Assembly: GCA_000934385.1 (NCBI GenBank)
Contig: KN880457.1
Location: forward strand, 1-64,000
Direction: 5' to 3'
Length of the DNA: 64,000 nucleotides
Origin: Cylindrobasidium torrendii FP15055 ss-10
Lineage: Eukaryota > Basidiomycota > Agaricomycetes > Agaricales > Physalacriaceae
This document shows, piece after piece, positions 48,691 through 59,200 of the stretch; within the stretch, counting starts at the first letter, position 1, and each line of letters opens with the position of its first letter. The notes under the pieces were generated by a model. That model made no database searches, was not told where the DNA came from, and worked only from the letters and a program-made list of their open reading frames with translations. The position numbers and the translations under genes were made by a program.

Positions 48691-49259
48691 ATGGATGTTA
48701 TCAACAAGATGTTCAAACGGTATGTGATATTGACTTCAGCTTGTCAACGGTTAACTTACCCTCACTCGATAGACACGACAAGAAGCGCGCGCGCAGGTCG
48801 CGCTCCTTCCCTGAGCTTCGCAACAAGCAAGGACTGTCCGCACCATCCCCCGGCGGCCCTGCTTTCCTCATCGACGGGCCTAGCGCAAGCCACAAAGCAG
48901 CACCGACTCGCCAATTCGAGCCCAATCGCTATCAGTCCCCCAAGACCGCGGAGCCACGTCGTGCTGTTGCCCATACACCGGCAGACCACCGCTACAGAGA
49001 ACACGAAACGAACCCAGTGACTGCGTACCACCGTGAGGCAGCACTGAACAAGCTTTCGGGGCAGGCTCCTCCGCCGAAGACGAAGGCGCGCAGCACGCAG
49101 AAACATGTTCCATCTCCCATCAAGGTCCCCCAGGATGTCCCGCGGGACGTCTATGTGAGGGAGCCCGTCGTCTTCCGCCCTGTGGAATGGAACAAGTCGG
49201 TGCCATATAACAGGATTAACAAGTATGAGGGTGTGTCGCCGAAGACACTTGAGTGGTAA
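48691..49259 (+). CDS. Small basic protein of unknown function
   Basis: Seen: two exons 48691-48719 and 48773-49259 with a 53-nt intron, in phase, 171 aa. After a short MDVINKMFKR start, the protein is rich in Arg, Lys, Pro and Ser (KKRARRSRSFPELRNKQG; PPPKTKARSTQKHVPSPIKV) and looks disordered. A conserved-looking end reads RPVEWNKSVPYNRINKYEGV. No signal peptide or membrane helix. I do not recognise a family. The in-phase junction and absence of stops favour a real gene; a nuclear or RNA-binding role would be a guess from charge alone. Confidence 0.55.
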
Positions 49260-49463
49260 TTGATGCATGATGCACGAAGGATGCATGTATGATGGACTGG
49301 CGGAAAGACGCAGAGTTACGATTTGCTTTTGAGGGCGCAGGTCGCCCGAGCGTTAAACATTCCTTTGATATGACCAGGCCTTGTCTTGGTGTTTGTTTGT
49401 ATACTTTAGCAGAACTGTACTTAGTACATGAAATAATGCGTTTCACGGCGAGCCATAGCCGTC

Positions 49464-49981
49464 TCAATGGACCCCTTGAGATAGAGATAAGAGAGCCAGA
49501 GAGAGCAGCGGTGTGATTATGGACAGCGTGCGGCCCCGGACATGGGCGTGCTGAGCGGCATCTGGGGCGTCGTCCTCGCTGTGGACCTCGAATTCGCTTG
49601 ACTTGGCTAGTTCCCTCTCCGTGTTGGTCTCATAAAAGACAAGCTGATACGTGCTAAAGGTTTAGTGTAAGGACATTATTAAACACAGCTGCTACAGGGA
49701 AAGACAGACTCTGGGGAGAAGTTGTTCATGGTAATCGTCATGCTGCCCCATTGGCCTGCGTCGGTTGTCGTGTTCGTGCCAACGGTGTAGTTCCTTTTGG
49801 TGCCCTCCATGTTGTAATTAATGTGAGATGGGTCGCTGTCGCCCATAAGCCACTGGAACTCGACTAGAGATGCGGTGGTGATGAAGTCGGAATTCGAACC
49901 GCCGTTGACAAGTCGTGGCTTTTCGACGCTCAATGCGCCAGCGCCGGATGCTGCAATCAAGAGAGCGTGGAGTGCTCTCAT
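49464..49981 (-). CDS. Small secreted GPI-type protein (copy A)
   Basis: Seen: two exons 49981-49710 and 49653-49464 with a 56-nt intron, in phase, 153 aa. Signal peptide MRALHALLIAASGAGALS, a Ser/Thr-rich Ig-like body (TTASLVEFQWLMGDSD, YTVGTNTTT), then DTYQLVFYETNTERELAKSS. It ends in a hydrophobic tail (IITPLLSLALLSLS) that suits GPI attachment. The N-x-S/T sites suggest glycosylation. It is related to copy B about 0.8 kb away: both have a phase-2 intron just before DTYQL, and both have signal peptide, body and tail in the same order. The fold is reminiscent of Kre9/KNH-like cell-wall proteins, but that is tentative. Likely at the cell surface. Confidence 0.72.
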
Positions 49982-50743
49982 GGTGGTTACAGATAAAGAA
50001 AAGGCAAACATAGGTACGTATTTTACTCCGATGTAAAACATGATGCATGATGTATCAGACGACATGGCGTGGTTCATGCTAGTAAAACAGTAATGCTAAT
50101 CATTTGGGTGGATTGAGCCTTGAACTTGAGCAGAGCCTATGGGCGCGCAAGTCAACCTCAGCGCAGTTCCATGATTTATTCCCATTGTGCTGACAAATGA
50201 CTGGCCGGCAAAGACAGATTTGGGAAAGTGTTCACTCCGTGTACGACCGAGAGACAAAGAAGACTCGTCGTTCTCACTAGTAGAGAACATGGGTCCAGAG
50301 TGGGTTTCCCAGCAGTCAGTCATAATGTTCATTGCTCGTTACTGACTGAAGAAAGTACTTAGCATGTGTATTATAGTTCAACGGGACTTGCGAACGCCTG
50401 AGCAAACAAGTCACGCACATTCACTTCATTCCATCGCGAAGTCGTGGCTTACAGGAAGGACACCGGCCGGATGTGCAGGCTACATTGGTGATGTCGCGAT
50501 GAGTTGCGATCCCAATGGTAGAAGATCATTCAGAGTGCCATTTGCGCGGCAAGGCCGGTAGAATTTCGGTGTCGTCTCAGAGCCACCATCGTCGACTGAG
50601 CGATGTCAGTGGGCTAGATGCGGCAAGGAAGTGGAAGATATCAGAGGCGCCCATGATATGTGACAACGTATATTAGTGATTACATAGAGAAGCTAGCTCC
50701 AATTTCAGAGCGAAGGATAGAAGGTGAAGAGAAGGTGACAACA
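49982..50743. other. Spacer between duplicated GPI-protein genes, nothing recognised
   Basis: 762 bases between copy A and copy B. A minus frame at 50332-50096 has no motif. It holds the promoter of copy A. Confidence 0.35.
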
Positions 50744-51260
50744 TCAAGCCCAAACGAGAAGAGAGAGAAGGAGGGGAATGGTCATGGGAATGGTGCTGCC
50801 GATCGCAGCGCGCTGTGCGCCGTCGGGTGTAGTGGTGCGAGCCTCGCCCTCTGCATGGACCTCGAACGCGTCCGACTTGGCCACCTCTGTGTCCGTGCCA
50901 GTCTCGAATACGAGGAGCTGATAGGTGCTATGAAGATTGCAGGATGAGAATTCGAGTGCCCAAGAAAGAAGTAGTAGTCAGGAATACGCACTCGGCGGAG
51001 AAAGAGACCATATTTTTCGACACACTCCCCGACCCCGGCGCGGTGGTCACATTCGTCCCCAGAGAGTAGCTCACAGAGGAACCCTTGAGTTTGAGATCGA
51101 CGAAAGGCGGGTCAGAATTGGTATCGGCGGTCCAGGAGAATTGGACGACGGATGTAGTGGTGATTTGAGAGGAACTGCCGCTGACGACAGTTGGCCCAGT
51201 GACGGTGAACGCGGCGGCGCTGGCGGCGACGGCAGCTAGAAAGGTGGCGAGCGAGTACAT
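50744..51260 (-). CDS. Small secreted GPI-type protein (copy B)
   Basis: Seen: two exons 51260-50992 and 50927-50744 with a 64-nt intron, in phase, 150 aa. Signal peptide MYSLATFLAAVAASAAAF, body with TTTSVVQFSWTADTNSDPP and SYSLGTNVTTAPG, then ADTYQLLVFETGTDTEVAKS and SDAFEVHAEGEA. The hydrophobic C-terminus (MTIPLLLSLLVWA) suits a GPI signal. The shared intron position, the shared xDTYQLxxxETxTxxExAKSxxFEVH block and overall plan show it is a tandem duplicate of copy A on the same strand. Divergence between the copies is large, so the duplication is old. Function not known beyond cell-surface placement. Confidence 0.74.
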
Positions 51261-51706
51261 GATGTGTTCATGGAAAGAAAGGGAGGAAACAAAAAAGAAG
51301 CATCAATCAAATTATAATATAGTACCAAGGTCAGGGCCTGGTCCAGATGGTCGGGATGGTCTTGCCAGTCCTTGGCGGTATAAGACCACGCGGAACGCCT
51401 AAATTCCTTGACAAGAAGAATTTCTTTTAGCAGCTTTTAGCTGACTCGCCGCAATGAGGAGGGGGGTGGGATTCACACACGTGACGGCGTCGTCGGCTGA
51501 CTTTGGTCACTGGGTGAGCCAATCTCTGGGCCAAATTTGCCTCCAACGGTGTCAGCCCTCGCAATTAGTTTTCATGTCGCCCATGGCCCGCTAAATGACC
51601 CAGAACGGTCAATAAATTATCAGCTTATTGTCTATAGGTGGCGCAATGCTCATCATCGTCAGAGGTAGTGATCGGGCCATCAAATTTCTCTTTTATCAGC
51701 GCCACA
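51261..51706. other. Divergent promoter region, nothing recognised
   Basis: 446 bases between copy B and the next gene start. A CTTTTAGCAGCTTTTAG near-repeat at 51426 is the only pattern noticed. Confidence 0.35.
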
Positions 51707-52559
51707 ATGTTGACCGATCAGCTCAACCAGCTCCTCGATGCCCTGGGCATATCGCTCCCCGGAGGTATTCAACACCCAACAGACTTGACTCCCTCGCTCT
51801 TGCTGGCCATTCTCGAAAGCCTACTGCAGGCCAGGCTCCCGATTTCGCGCGAACTCCGCCGCAGCAAAGACCACGATGCGAAAATGAAGATTTTCCTCGG
51901 CGTCCTCCAGCACGACGTCCTACAGGGCTCCCTGGAGCTGACCTCCATAGACCCCCGGCGACTCGCGCGTGGAGACTGGGACGCTGTTGTCAAGATTGCC
52001 GAGGTGCTGTGTTGGCTGGGTCGCAACATGGACCTGATACAGGAAAACACCACCTCGAGCCCGACGACGTCCACGACGATGACGCGCACGCTCACACACT
52101 CCGCGAGTGTCTCGATGGAGACACCGCCGACCACTCCGAACGAAGAAGACAGCGAGGACGAGGAGGAAACACGCATGCCGAGGTGTATCCACGAAATTCC
52201 GTCGCCTATTGTCGTTCCACTGTCGCCAGGAGCACGATGGCAAAGCCATTCCTCAAGCATGGACTCACGGTTACTCTCACTTGAGAGGAAAATATCACCG
52301 CCTGTGCGGCATTCTGGTCTCATTAGCGTTGCAGACGACGACATGGAAATAGCGTCGTTTGAATCGAGTTTGAACTCGAGTACAATGCTGAGAAGGCCTC
52401 GGAGGGTGTGTTCTTATCTCTTCCCTTCTGTATGCAGGACTCATACACCGACAGAGACTATTTGACTCTGCGTACGAATCACAACAACGAGAAACTGTTG
52501 TTCTTTTGAAGGAGCGTGCGCGCCTTCTCACTGAGATTGCGCGTCTCCAACATGCATGA
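51707..52559 (+). CDS. Calponin-homology-like (DUF5745-type) N-terminal protein, tentative
   Basis: Seen: two exons 51707-52405 and 52455-52559, in phase, 267 aa. The second exon ends the protein with a coiled-coil-like helix (RQLFDSAYESQQRE-like, then VVLLKERARLLTEIARLQHA). Residues 1-115 are helical: MLTDQLNQLLDALGISLPGG, SLLLAILESLLQARLPISRE, MKIFLGVLQHDVLQ, then GDWDAVVKIAEVLCWLGRN. The order of short helices ending in a W..VV.IAEVLCWLG helix resembles calponin-like N-domains in centrosome/spindle-pole proteins. I call this on pattern only. The middle is Ser/Thr/Glu-rich. The intron acceptor at 52454 gives the coiled-coil end; a nearer acceptor (52422) gives another short end. Possible microtubule or spindle-pole role. 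Confidence 0.55.
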
Positions 52560-53111
52560 TGGCTTCTTCGTGAAGCCATCTCCATGAATCATTGCCATTG
52601 CGCGACTCTGTTAATTGGTGATGAATTTGGTCCTGTTTGTTGTAGCTCTCTTGTTTTGTGTAACTCTCCGCATATACCCTGTGTTCCATATTTCGAATTT
52701 ATTCATTCTGATGCTCTCTGAAGGAACGCGTTTGTCTTTTCGGCAGTGGACACACAAGAGTACAATGACGAGTTGACGTGCCTAACTAGGATGAAGGTCC
52801 TTGATCGGGGTGACGCAGCGCTGCCAGCGCATATATGTTTGCGATATTTTATTGCAAAAAAATCACTGTAAATTTGGAGGAAATGCTGGTGGCCATTCTT
52901 TGCGATGGTCGACGCGTCCGAATGGCTGGGACCTTGCAGGCTACGACGCATTCTGATGCCCGGGCACGTCGGCCTTCGATCCATTGACGGGGATCGCTGA
53001 TCGTCGTATCCTCTGCTGCGTCATGAGCACTACAAGCCTCGGACTATTCTCTGGCAGACAGCATTCAAAACGCCAGCCGTTGGAAATATTATTCCTTTCT
53101 TCCCCCCCACC
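52560..53111. other. Intergenic, CFAS promoter
   Basis: 552 bases; pyrimidine-rich just before the CFAS start (TTTCTTCCCCCCCACC). No coding signal. Confidence 0.4.
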
Positions 53112-55063
53112 ATGTCCAAGCAACTCCTCGACACACCGTCCAAACACAGCTCTTCTCTAGCCAGCTTAGTGGACACCACCTGGAATTGGGCATCCGAACT
53201 TGCCTTTCGCGCTGGATGGACGCCGCTCACTAGCCTTGCCGAGTCCGCTGTGGTCAGCCTGATGCGCAACACGACCAAAGGCAGTTTCCGCGTTCTAACG
53301 ACGCGCACCATCTACAACTTTCCGTCCGGTGGCCCAGCAGATCCCAATGCGCGCACCGCAGAGCTACGCGTCGTCAACGACGCGTTTTGGATTAGACTCT
53401 GCATGATGGGTGACCTTGGCTTTGCGGAGGCCTATATGTACGGCGACGTCGAGTGTGATGATTTAGTCTCCCTCTTCAATGTGCGTATGCCAATGATAGT
53501 TGCCAAGGCGCGCGTCTAATGGCCAATAGATATTCCTGGACAACCGCGAGAACCTCACCAAGCTCGAATCCAAGGTGTCCTATCTTTACACACTGCCTCA
53601 GAAGATCACATCCTACCGCTTCCTCAACACCATTGGCAACTCCCGGTCCAATATTTCGGCTCATTATGATATTTCAAATGATATGTTTGCTGGTACATCC
53701 ACTTGCCATGCCAGTCTAGGAATAATACTCACTGTGAATTAGCATTCTTGTCCAAGGATATGACTTACTCTTGCGCCATCTTCGAAGACCTTGACGGCGA
53801 CCTCGAGCGCGAAAAGGACAGGGTCAAATACAACGGCGGACGCCGCCTTATCCGCCTCAACTCTGACGTTCCGTGCCCTGGTAATCCCGATGGCGACGAA
53901 GCTTTCCAAAGTGCAGAGGAAGAAGAAGAACTATACGAGGGTCAGATGCGCAAACTACACCATATCATGCAAAAGGCGCGCATCCTGCCTGGCCACCGTA
54001 TACTCGAAATCGGATCCGGCTGGGGTTCCATGGCTATGCTCATCGCAAAGACCGTTCCCGATACGACCATAGACACCCTGACGCTCTCCGTCGAGCAGCA
54101 AGTTCTCGCACAACAAAGGATCAAGGCAGCCGGCATGCAGGATAGGATAACGGTGCATCTCATGGACTACCGCAACATGCCAACAGAGTGGAAAGGCGCC
54201 TTCGACAGGCTCATTAGCATCGAGATGATTGAGGCCGTGGGCCAGGAGTTTATACCGACATACTGGAAACAAGTGGACTGGGCACTCAAAAGCCAGAATG
54301 CCATCGGCGTCGTTCAAGTCATCACAATTCCAGAAGCACGTGCGTGCCACTCGCTACTTGCCGTGTTGCATCGTCTCAATTGTTCCTAGGGTTTGAGCGA
54401 TACATTGAGGAGATTGATTTCATTCAGAAATGGGTGCGTAAGGACTACAAGGCAACGCAGGGCGCGCACTGACATTCATCGTAGAGTATGGTCAACCTCT
54501 GATGTTCGCACTCTCGTTCTGACAAACACATCAGTTTTCCCTGGTGGATTCCTCCCGACCCTCACTTTCCTCATCGAGACGCTGCAAGCCGGGACGAAGG
54601 GTAAACTTACTGTGGACTCCGTCAGTAACATCGGACCACACTATGCACGCACGCTGCGCGAGTGGCGGAGACGATTCCTCCGCGTCTTTGACGCAAAGAT
54701 CGTACCAGCGTTGCAGAGGCAATACCCGGATGTGATGTCGGGACCGAATGGAAAGAGAGAAATCGAAGTGTTCAAGAGGAAGTGGTTATGTGCGTCTTTC
54801 GAAGTGTTCTTTCCGCACCAGTCATTAACCAATTTATGACAGATTATTAGTACGCGTTCTGCATGCTCGGAGCAGGAAGATTCGATTCTGACTCACCATT
54901 TTCCATAGCTGCTATTGTGAAGTCGGATTCTCGACGAGAACCCTTGGTGGTAAGTCACCTAACATTCCAGTGTACGGGTTCTTGCTGACTCGCGCATGCA
55001 GACCACATCATCACATTTGCTCGTGAAGGAGCTACGGAATATGGATGCGAAGTATACCATTGA
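53112..55063 (+). CDS. Cyclopropane-fatty-acyl-phospholipid synthase with 1-nt and 7-nt exons
   Basis: Nine exons: 53112-53480, 53530-53692, 53743-54339, 54390-54433, 54485 (1 nt), 54535-54789, 54843-54849 (7 nt), 54909-54949 and 55002-55063; 512 aa. Seen: ISAHYDISNDMFAAFLSKDM, TYSCAIFED (catalytic-site Cys region), the SAM loop RILEIGSGWGSMAMLIA, TLTLSVEQQ, ISIEMIEAVGQEF, then FIQKW-I-FPGGFLP and RKWLYYYCYCEVGFSTRTLG. Family knowledge: CFAS enzymes use S-adenosylmethionine to add a methylene across double bonds of membrane lipid acyl chains. Family order is complete, so the enzyme is probably functional provided the tiny exons are spliced in. Alternative: one 97-nt intron (donor 54438) in place of the 1-nt exon gives KWVLFPGG. 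Confidence 0.9.
54485..54485 (+). other. Candidate single-nucleotide exon
   Basis: An A lies between ...CACTGACATTCATCGTAG and GTATGGTC. It would be flanked by introns of 51 and 49 nt, both with a CTGAC branch site 11-19 nt before their AG. Including it makes TGG-ATT-TTC, giving KWIFPGG, the family consensus. Confidence 0.65.
54843..54849 (+). other. 7-nt microexon
   Basis: ATTATTA between a GACAG acceptor and a GTACGC donor. Its flanking introns are 53 and 59 nt. With it the frame reads W-L-Y-Y-Y-C-Y-C-E; without it an in-frame stop or frameshift results. Confidence 0.85.
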
Positions 55064-55389
55064 GATGGCTTGACCCACGATCTGTACTATAATGCAAACG
55101 GTTGAGTATCTTGACATGCGCAATATCTAGGATGTACATTACTATCATAGGAGTATGACAAGTGCAGAGGTCTCTCAATAGAGGTTCAACCGATGAGAGT
55201 AGCCTAAGAACTCCCCAAGGCTGGCGCTTGCGACACTCGTTGTTGCAACGTTGCCGAGGAGTCGAAGACCAAACGTCAAAACGTCTGAAAAAGATATGTA
55301 TACAACTCTATGATACAAAACAAGACCTGGATTATCCTAAAAGGTAAACTATCGTCGATTCCTCAATAATGGAGGCTAAATTCTGGAAC
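55064..55389. other. Intergenic between convergent genes, nothing recognised
   Basis: 326 bases between the CFAS stop and the stop of a small minus-strand gene. No feature noted. Confidence 0.35.
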
Positions 55390-55672
55390 CTAGTGCGTGA
55401 GCGTCTTCTGCGCGGCCATGGCTTGCTGAAGATATGTGAATTGGGACCAGTTTGGCAAGAAGGTGAGATGCAATCTGCAGCAACTTAGTAATCTATTCTA
55501 GATGCAGTGAAGGAAACATACTTGGGGTTGTGTGTCATGACGAAGGTGGCAAAGCCAGCCTGAACAGAGCACCAGAGGAGGATGGTCTACAAGCCGCAAA
55601 ATCAGCTCCGCAATGTGTTGTAGCCCAAGTCAGAAGACGTACGTTGCGACGAGCCAGCCAAGTGTAGTACAT
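55390..55672 (-). CDS. 59-aa single-helix membrane protein
   Basis: Seen: three exons 55672-55643, 55586-55522 and 55474-55390, in phase, 59 aa. Sequence begins MYYTWLARRNTILLWCSVQA, continues with GFATFVMTHNPKLHL and ends in QQAMAAQKTLTH. One hydrophobic helix (about residues 11-27) follows a short basic N-terminus, as in small subunits of mitochondrial inner-membrane complexes, but I cannot place it in a named family. Start choice: an in-frame ATG at 55768 sits directly against the TATA box, so transcription should begin after it; the Met at 55672 fits. Three in-phase exons for so short a product argue against chance. Confidence 0.6.
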
Positions 55673-56248
55673 ATTGGGAAGTAGTGAGAGTTGTGTTGGT
55701 AGTGTTGTTGGCGGGGGTGTATGTTCGAATGGAAACAAGATGAAGAGTCCTTCATGGACCCACGACATCTTATATACAAATCCAGGCGGAAATGCTTAAA
55801 TCCTGTATAGAATTTAGTCCCGTTCGTGTACACTCGAACGTCTGGATGGACGCTGAATGTGAGTCCAGCGGGATCGAGACCAAATGGGCCGGCATGCCGA
55901 ACGATCCTTTCCATTGTATTACGCAAATCACGCGGTCTAGACATCAAAATATACCCCATGCGGGGCAAGTGACAGTGTCCCGATGCTGCTAGTGAGTTTG
56001 ATGAAGTTTCAAAGCCTTCTCGGACTCTCTTGTATAGTTCTGGCTTTGGTCTGGTTCTGTGGGGTCACTTAGTCAGCCAACGCCCGAATACTATTCGGAC
56101 TCGAAACATCGGATGTAACGAACATGCATTGTGAAAGTAACCAAAGCCTATGTAAGAGCAAATTGATGAAGCATGCAAATGGGTGTGTAAGTAAACAGAC
56201 ATAAGTGTAAAGTACCAAACGCGAGAGCCAAACAACGACGAATACAGC
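55673..56248. other. Intergenic, nothing recognised besides a TATA box
   Basis: 576 bases between two minus-strand genes. Contains the TATA box at 55769-55776. No other coding or structural signal. Confidence 0.35.
55769..55776 (-). promoter_or_regulatory. TATA box of the 59-aa protein gene
   Basis: TATATAAG on the minus strand, 97 nt upstream of the chosen ATG at 55672. It excludes the upstream in-frame ATG at 55768 as translation start. Confidence 0.5.
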
Positions 56249-59200
56249 TTAAGCTGTAGGAGGACGACGATCCATAAAGTGGTTCATGAAATCCCATGCA
56301 ACGCCGCGCCCCTTCTCCCTATGCGCGTCATCGAGTTGAAAGGCAGTGAAATGGCCTATCGCCCGTTGAACAGCTTCCCAGGCCTCGTCGATAGTCGCAG
56401 GTGCCGTCTGAGTGCGTCGAAGGTCAGGAGCACGTTCGCTCGCAATAACAGGCAACGAGTTTGCCCGTGCGGGGGAGGACGGCTGTTGGGGTGACTCCTG
56501 CCTCTCAGGCATCGCATCGGGGATGACAAACGACAACTGTGCACTCTTGGCCTCATCGTCTTCCTCCTCCTTTTCAAAGTCATCCCTCGCTTGGGACTGC
56601 ATTTCCATCATGTCCACTTCCGGCTGCTCATCTTCCTCCTCTGACGGTGGATAGTCTCGAGACTGGCTCATCGCCATTTGTGCGACCTCCTCTTCGTCGT
56701 TGCCCTCCGAGGACGGATAGAGGCAATCTCTAGATTGGCTCATCTCCATTCCCTGCAGTACATCATCGTCTTCCTCATCCTCTGGAGGTGGATAAAAGCA
56801 ATCCCGGGACTGGCTCATCTCCATTTCCTCTACCACCTCTTCCTCCTCGTCCTGTTCCTCTTCCACTGGTGGCGGCGAAGGGAACCGGACCCTTGACTTG
56901 CGCAAAGGCATCTTGACCCCGCTTCCAGACTCGTCAAATTCGTCCACACCCTGAGAAAGATCCCCATCTGATGGACATGGTGTCAACAACTGACTGGGCT
57001 TGCCCGACGCGCCAGAATCAAACGCCGGGATAACAACACCCTTCGAGATGAGTTTCCTACGTTTCTGAGGGGACGCCGCGAACTCCAGCTTCTTCACCAC
57101 AGCGTGTTCTTTCTCTTCCTCTGCATCGAGCTCGAGCGTGCGTTTTTTGGACTTAGGCCCCGGTGTGGGCGTTGCCTCGCGCTGTCGCTTCTGGGATGTT
57201 TGCTTAGGTGTAGCGGACGCGGATGGTGTTCCTCTGCCAGAGACGTTAACGCGCTGGCGAACGCGCTGGTGCGGGGTCGATGGCTCGGCACACGAGTCCG
57301 GTACAATAGTTAAGGGCTGTAACACCGTCAGAACACAAATCCATACCTGAAGCTAGACAGTGAACATACAGTGAATTGCGACTCGGGGACGTCGTCTTCG
57401 ACGAAATGACGACCCATGTCGTGTAAGATCCTCAGACAGATAACGATGCTGTCTGGATACTGACGAAATTCCTGGCGATGATGGTATGTCTCCTTCCAGA
57501 ACGCCTCGAATACATCGCTGGCACGAGTCTTCTCATCGCCGCGCTTCGAAAGGCCCGATACACACCATTCGCCCATCGTGTTGAGGAATTCCATGGAGGG
57601 CTCGTGCTTCGGGCGGATGGCATCAAGTGGAACACAATAGAGTTGTTCAACCTGTACAAGGTATGAGTGTGCTGAACGTCTAGACAGATCAACGAACATA
57701 CCAATTCTGCGTGCTCGCCAATCTCAATGATACCACTATCGTCCATCAGCCAGGCAGATAGTCCGTCGCGCATACGATGTAGGACCCGTAGCATTTCGTC
57801 AAGTGGAAGGTCACCAAGCTGCTTGCCCAGAATGTGCAACAACCTCAGCGCTGCCCGGACATGGCTTTCACTGGGCTTGACTTTCTCCGGAGGGTAGCAC
57901 TGGCAAAGGGCATCGTCGACGGCATCCAGAGCAGGATTCTTCAGTTTCCTGAACGATAAACCCTTAACCATAGCAACAAGGAGTACACGCTGGACATGCG
58001 CAGTTGAAACTTTCCTGTTGACCTGTCAGCAAGAACGCACAAGCTAATACGAGCAATACGCACTCGGTCGGCTCAGTCACCAGTATCTCCAAGGCCCATG
58101 CTTCGCCAGCACGGCCTAGGACATCTTCCGCACAGTGTCGCCAAAGCCCAAGTTCATAATCTTCCATCGGCCAGCGACTAGTGAAAAAAGTCAGTCATTG
58201 ACAAGAAACGTGACCTGGTACATGTACTCACCCATACGCGAGCTGAATGAACTCTGCAGGCACTCGGTCCTTCTCGTCAGGGTCACGATTTGCCTTGTAT
58301 ATCTCCGCTAGAGTTGCCCACATCGCACGAGCCAAGGCGACATGCTTGTTGAATACACGTTCGAAGAGCCTCGTGAGTTGTATGGTCCCAGTCGACGCCG
58401 CTGGAGCGAGCAAGTCGTTAGCTAAAATTGCCCATTGCGCTTGTACAGCCTCCTCGCAGTACGCCCACTCCGCTGCAACCACCACCTTCAATAGTTTGGC
58501 AGCCAATCGCCTGGTCGTAGAACTTGGGAGAACAGCGTTCGCTTTCATCCAACGGGACAGGAAGCTCAATGTAGTGCACTGATGCTCAGCAGGCATATGG
58601 AAGAGTGATGTGACGGCCTCGCTGTAGTCCTGAACAATCTCTTCGGCTTGATAAGGACGCAGAGGGTTGAATCGCACTCGCGCAATTATTTCCCAGGTGG
58701 AGAGAAGGCACTGCTCAAAATGAGTCTCTGAAAAAGTGATGCAGATCGTGGACCTACTTCGGGGACTTGCTCTCCACACATCAAGCAAGATTTAACACAA
58801 ACGGCCCAAGTCTTTACCAACTCCAACCAATGCATAACAATCTTGTCGCTAGGTACTTGCCAGGAAATCTTGATGGGGAGACTGCATGCACGCTCGACGA
58901 TGTTCTCGATGGTCGTTTTCGAAGCATTAGCGAGTTCGTCGGAAAGTATGAGCGGGGAAATAAAACTCTCTGGTGTCGGTAGTTCACTGAGATTTTCCGT
59001 GCGCCCCGAGAGCGCGCTACAGAAGATATCCACTGCTGACTTCCGTGTATCCTTGTCGCCGTTCTCCGCCATCTTGCACAGGGCACATAGCATTTCCTCC
59101 ATCTGCGTCTCTTCCTTGACCCTCCGAAGAATGACTGAGAGCACCGCTTCCCCCACACCACCGCTAGGATGGTCCAAGAGAATCGACGCAGCGGATTTTG

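Noticed and set aside
54438..54534. Single 97-nt intron model in the CFAS gene
   Set aside because: Not excluded, but it uses a weaker donor, is about twice the usual intron length and changes the consensus KWIFPGG to KWVLFPGG.
54843..54908. In-frame TAG stop suggesting the CFAS gene is a pseudogene
   Set aside because: The stop falls in an intron once the 7-nt exon is recognised; the downstream YCEVGFSTRTLG motif is then in frame.
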